Shown here: one piece after another, positions 59,830-64,000 of the stretch | Numbering within the stretch: position 1 is the stretch's first letter | Layout of the letters: each line of letters begins with the position of its first letter | Assembly: GCA_000151295.1 (NCBI GenBank) | Contig: GG745328.1 | Location: 1,630,785-1,694,784 of the forward strand | Direction: 5' to 3' | From: Allomyces macrogynus ATCC 38327 | Taxonomy: Eukaryota; Blastocladiomycota; Blastocladiomycetes; Blastocladiales; Blastocladiaceae | DNA length: 64,000 nucleotides | Program-made: the position numbers and the translations under genes | The notes under the pieces: model-generated | Told to the model about the DNA's origin: nothing | The model's input: only the letters and a program-made list of their open reading frames with translations | Databases searched by the model: none

Positions 59830-62800
59830 TCATTGAACAAGTTCCCGCTCCCCTCCTCCCTGGCCCCCATCCACACGCTCTCCCAGCCCGTTATGCGTAG
59901 AACCTATGCGATAATGGCGAAGAGCGTCAGTGTGGGCCTCACGCGGGATACGAGCGTGCCTGCGGTGGACGACGTACTTCTTGTTGATGAAGTAGATGAG
60001 CAAGTTGACGTTGACCGTGACGCTGCCGTCAAACAGTTGCGTCTCCGTCTTGTTCTCAAACTGCAACGCCAGCAGCTCCTCGAGCTTGACGGTGTCGTGC
60101 TCGGCCGCCGAGTACCCGAGCGCGCTGAATGTGCACTCGACATCGAATACGCCCTGCTCGTCCGACGACAGCGTGACGTTGAGCCGGTCGTAGAGCTTGC
60201 TCGGCAATCCGTCGACCTCAATCGAGACAATGACGCCGCGGTCCATGAGCTCCTTGGCCGAGTACTTGAACGACCCAAACTTGGGCACGGCCTTGTTCTT
60301 ACGCTCGAGATCACGCACGTGCCGTGCGTGCCGACTGAACGGCATGAGCGTGCGCCGCTTCTTGGACCCGTGGTGCGCCGTGAGCTGCTGAATGCACGCG
60401 TTGATGTAGTCCATGTAGGACTTTTCCTGCTCGACCAAGAAATCGTGCTTGCCCTTGAGCGTGCCGAGCGTGGTCTCGAGCGACGCCTTCTCGAGCTGCA
60501 GCTGCATCCGGCGGCGGTGCTTGCATCGAATATCCTGCACAATCGACGCCATCATCGACGCGTACTTGTCGTGCCGCGTCACGAGCCCTGCAGCTTCGAG
60601 CCGCGCCATGGCCTCGAGCACGCCGCGCTTGAACTGCGCAAACGACTCGGCGGGCGGCGCGTCCGTGCCGTTGGTGTTGGACGTGTTCATCGACGCGACC
60701 GACGCATATAGCGACGTTGGGCTGCCCGCCGTCATTTCGCGGTACCGCTCCTCCTCGCGGTCGGTCGCGGGGCACTCGAGCAGGTCGAGCAGGTTGGTCG
60801 CGTTCGACTGAACGCGAATCGCCATCACCAGCTGCTTCTTCGTCGCCACATAGAGCCGGCGCAGCTCGTAGTCGTTGGACTTGTCGGCGTCGCCCGACCC
60901 GGCAAACCGCGGCATCAGCGTGAGCGAGATTTCCGGGCCCGTCTTGTCCTGCTGGAACGACGGCGGCGTGCCCAAGAAATCGAGCACCTTGCGCAGCGGG
61001 TCGTCCGGGTCACCGCACACCTCCTCCATGTGCTGGTGAATCGTCGCATGCATCGAGAAAATTTCATTGGGTGACACGTAGATCACCGGCTTGGTCGTGC
61101 GCGCTGCGTCCGAGTATCCGTCAATGTTGAGCTGCACCTCGGGCGCCGGTACGTTGGTCACCGCTTCCAAAAACTTGAGGAACTGCTGCGATGCGCGGCG
61201 CACGTAGGGTTCGGCAAACTCGAGGTGCGCGTCGAGCTGCTTGCCCGTCGCAATGACGTTGAGCATCTTACTAACCTCGGACAAGTTCTTGCGGTGCAGC
61301 GGCGAGATCGGGTCGTGGTAGACGTCGAACGCGTCGGGCGCGACAATGGCCGGGTTCATATACCGGTAGTAGATTAGGTTGCCGACGACGCGCAGCACCT
61401 CGGCACGGCCCTCCTTGGGGAACCCCTTGGACAGCGCCTCGAGCAGCTGCTTGGCAATATACCGGATCCCGTACGGCATGCGGCCGAGCGACGAGATGAT
61501 CGACTCAAGCATGTCGCTCACAAACTTTTCGAGCGCTTGGTAGTTGGTCTGCAGCCGCTCGCGCGTCTGTGGGTCCTTGACCGCGTCCTCGCGCGACACG
61601 TCATACTTTTTGGTGCTCTTCTTGCCCGTGTTTGACTCTTCTTCCTTGATGAGCAGCTTGTAAACCTGCACAGGATCGAGTTCGAGGTCGAGCGTGCAGT
61701 CGCACACTCTCTTGACGCACGGCTGCAAGACCGACTGTAGGTACTGGCGATCCTTGGCGCCGCGCACGTACTGCAGCACGATCTTGATGAAGGCCGGGTT
61801 GCCCTGCACGAAATCGCCGAGGTGCTCAACATCCTGGACCTCGAGGTCAATCGCCGAGTTGAGCAGCTTGAGCAGCAGGTACTCTTCGCGCGCGTTTTGC
61901 GCGTACGAGAAGAGCGTGAGCACACACGTCTCGATGAGCCGCTTGACCACGTCGCTCGACCAGTTGCGCATGACCCACAGCAGCCGCGTCAGGTACTTGG
62001 GCTGCGTCTGCAGTAGGTAGAACATGTTCTGGTAGGCCTCGAGCCGGTCGCGCGACGTCTTGTCGAGCGATTTGAGGTTGACCTGGAACACGGCCGCCGC
62101 CTTTTTCATTTCCTCGTCGGACGGCGTCTTCTTGAGCTTCTTGGACGAGATCTTGACCACCTCGTCGAGCGTGATACGGTTCTTGACGAGCAGCGCAATC
62201 TTGATATCCAAGTCGTTCAAATGCGCCTCGAGCGCCGCGTTCTCGCGAATCTGCTTGACGGCCAGCTCCTTCATGTTCTCAACGGCCAGCTCCTCCTCGA
62301 CGTCGTGCACGCCCAGATCGAGCAAGTGCAAAAACTTGGCCACGACGGGCAGCGGCGGGTTGTCGAGGTTCATGAGACTGCTGTAGGCTGAGTGCTGCTT
62401 CTTGGACTTGAGCCACGACTGAATCGACACGATCGCGCCCTCGTTCTTGCGGTAAAAGTTGCGGCGCGCGGCATAGTGCTTGCGAGCAAGGTACCCACGC
62501 GCGCGGCTCTGCAGAGCAATAATCGCGTGCACGTTTGCGGCCAACTGCGCGTCGCGCTCGGCCAGCGCCTTGCGCACGACCGTCCCACGCCACGCGGCCT
62601 GGATTGCCGTTGCTGCCGGGACGAGCACCTCCTTCTCGCGCTTCTGCCGAGCCACTTCGCGAACACGCGCTTCCTGCTCGCGGCGGCGCTGCAGCTCGCG
62701 CGCCTCTTCTTCGACCCGACGTGCTTCCTCTTCGACCCGACGCGCCTCCTCCTCGGCACGACGCTGTGCGGCCACTTCCTCGCGACGCACCTCGGCGCGC

Positions 62801-63888
62801 TTGCGTGCCAAATGCCGCCGCGCGACGGCTTGGCACTGCACAATCTCGTCCTCGTGCGCGCGCAGGTACTCGAGCCGGCGCTCCTCTTCGGTCTGCGGCG
62901 CCATTTCCTTTTCGAGCGTCTTGTCGACGTTGCCGAAGGACGGCATGACAATACCCGACTTGTCGAGGTTCTCCTGCATGGCCGTAACTTCAGCCTCGGT
63001 GAAGTCGAGCTTGCCGATCAAGTTCTTGATCTTGGGCGCGATGCCCTTCTTGGCGAGCAAATGACTGGAAGTCGATGTGAGTTCGCTTGATGCCAATGGC
63101 CTCGGCGGATCGGCGGCGGGTGAGAGAGCGTACCTCAGGGCGTGAATCGCGTAAATGACCTTCGGCACGTTCTTGAGATCGTACAAGTCGGTGAGCTCAA
63201 ACATGAAGCTCGGCGGCAGGCCGACCTTCTTCATGAACTGGAAGCAGTAGTTGATGTTGTCGGAGTGGCGGAACTGCAACTTGGGGTCCTAGAGGGGCGA
63301 TCGCGCGTCGCATCAGTGCCATTATCTTAGTTGATGTCGCGTTACGCGGATCAACCCGTACTTCAAAGATCTTGCGAACAAGTTCCGGCTCAAACGCACG
63401 CGCGAGCTTGGCGAGCGCGACACCGTTGCGCAGACCCTCGTCGAGTGCCGTGACCGGCGGCAGCTCTTCTTGAATACACGCCTCGACCCATCTAGCAATC
63501 AGGGGAAACGTCAGGCGTGGTCCCAGCGAAGCGAATCAGACGCGCGAATCCGTACTGTTTTGCCTCGCCGATGCGGCACAGGTACTCGTAGGCGGCAATG
63601 TTCTTGCGCTTCACGTCCATCCAGCTGCGGTTCTGGTTGGGTGCGCCCGACGCGTCCTCGGACGCCGACGTGGGCAAGTCCACGTCCTTGCCGAGCCGGA
63701 CGCGGCCGTGCACGCCTATTCCGACCGGATCACGGTCAGATCCGATGCCGGAGACAAGCTCGAGACAGACCAAGGACTTGCGACCTACCGTGCACTTGGC
63801 TGCCGGCAACGGCAGTCGGGCTCACAAAGACGTTGGAGCCCGACGAGTTGAGCGATCCCGCCGGCGAGAGCTTTGGGGACGCGGCCAT
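59830..63888 (-). CDS. IQGAP-family scaffold (Rng2/Iqg1 type)
   Basis: Exons in transcript order are 63888-63789, 63715-63556, 63491-63362, 63288-63134 and 63064-59830, giving 1,259 aa. The N-terminal calponin-homology domain is rebuilt across four exons: YEYLCRIGEA, WVEACIQEELPPVTALDEGL, RNGVALAKLARAF, DPKLQFRHSDN and KVIYAIHAL. A Glu/Arg-rich coiled coil follows, then IQ motifs (TAIQAAWRGTVVRKA, IALQSRARGYLARKH, VSIQSWLKSKK). Next come the GAP-related domain with YYRYMNPAIVAPDAFDVY and the RasGAP C-terminal domain (FGSFKYSAKELMDRGV to VNVNLLIYFINKKY). It lacks the WW domain and the long repeats of animal IQGAP1, as in fungal Rng2. These proteins bind calmodulin, actin and Rho GTPases and build the cytokinetic ring. 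The fourth intron is 69 nt with no stop, so it is easily mistaken for coding. Confidence 0.95.
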
Positions 63889-64000
63889 GGTTGCGAGGGA
63901 GCGGTGCCCGAGCGCGGAGGCAGCAGAGCGGTGGGGAAGTAGGGCGGAGGGGTGGTCGTCGCAGAGAGTGGAGTCTCGTCAATCGAGCGGGCTGTTGGTG
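63889..64000 (-). promoter_or_regulatory. 5' flank of the IQGAP gene
   Basis: The last 112 nt of the window lie upstream of the IQGAP ATG. No TATA box is seen. The promoter probably extends beyond the edge. Confidence 0.35.

Overview
The window is a gene-dense, GC-rich eukaryotic nuclear region. Almost every gene is split by short GT-AG introns of roughly 55-130 nt. Donors are most often GTACGN or GTGCGN and acceptors TAG or CAG. The gene content is fungal: an HMG-less Pob3/SSRP1, Rho1, a Bur1/Cdk9-type kinase, an Rng2-like IQGAP and a MEF2/Rlm1-type MADS protein. It also has a ferroxidase ferritin and an imidazolonepropionase, which Dikarya generally lack. Together with the high GC this points to an early-diverging zoosporic fungus, most likely Blastocladiomycota (Allomyces-like). 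The phylum is an inference from gene content, not a sequence match.

Layout. 1-11.2 kb: the 3' part of a gene for a giant (>3,690 aa) protein made of repeated GRDP-like modules. 11.9-14.5 kb: ZW10/Dsl1-type tether. 14.7-16.6 kb (minus): FACT subunit Pob3, divergent from condensin subunit G (17.0-20.6 kb). 21.7-23.1 kb: secreted CAP-domain protein. 23.8-24.2 kb: ribosomal P2. 24.5-29.4 kb (minus): two tandem calcineurin A paralogues. 30.4-31.9 kb (minus): imidazolonepropionase. 32.4-34.5 kb: FAM114-family protein. 35.0-35.9 kb: ferritin. 36.4-38.4 kb: Cdk9/Bur1-like kinase. 38.7-40.1 kb (minus): pantothenate kinase. 40.9-42.2 kb (minus): Nse1. 42.8-43.6 kb (minus): Rho1. 44.9-47.4 kb: PPWD1-type cyclophilin. 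47.6-49.4 kb (minus): MEF2-type MADS factor. 50.9-54.7 kb: Vps18. 54.8-59.4 kb (minus): two degenerate copies of one F-box/LRR-like gene in a visibly less GC-rich stretch. 59.8-63.9 kb (minus): IQGAP.

These are independent housekeeping and signalling genes with no operon logic. Several fall in shared processes: chromatin and SMC complexes (Pob3, CAP-G, Nse1), vesicle tethering (ZW10, Vps18, FAM114), and Rho1/calcineurin/IQGAP/Rlm1-type cell-wall and cytokinesis signalling. No tRNA, rRNA, CRISPR array or recognisable transposon was found. Exon joins were chosen by checking reading phase across each intron and by matching family motifs across the junction. The least familiar object is the giant GRDP-module protein.
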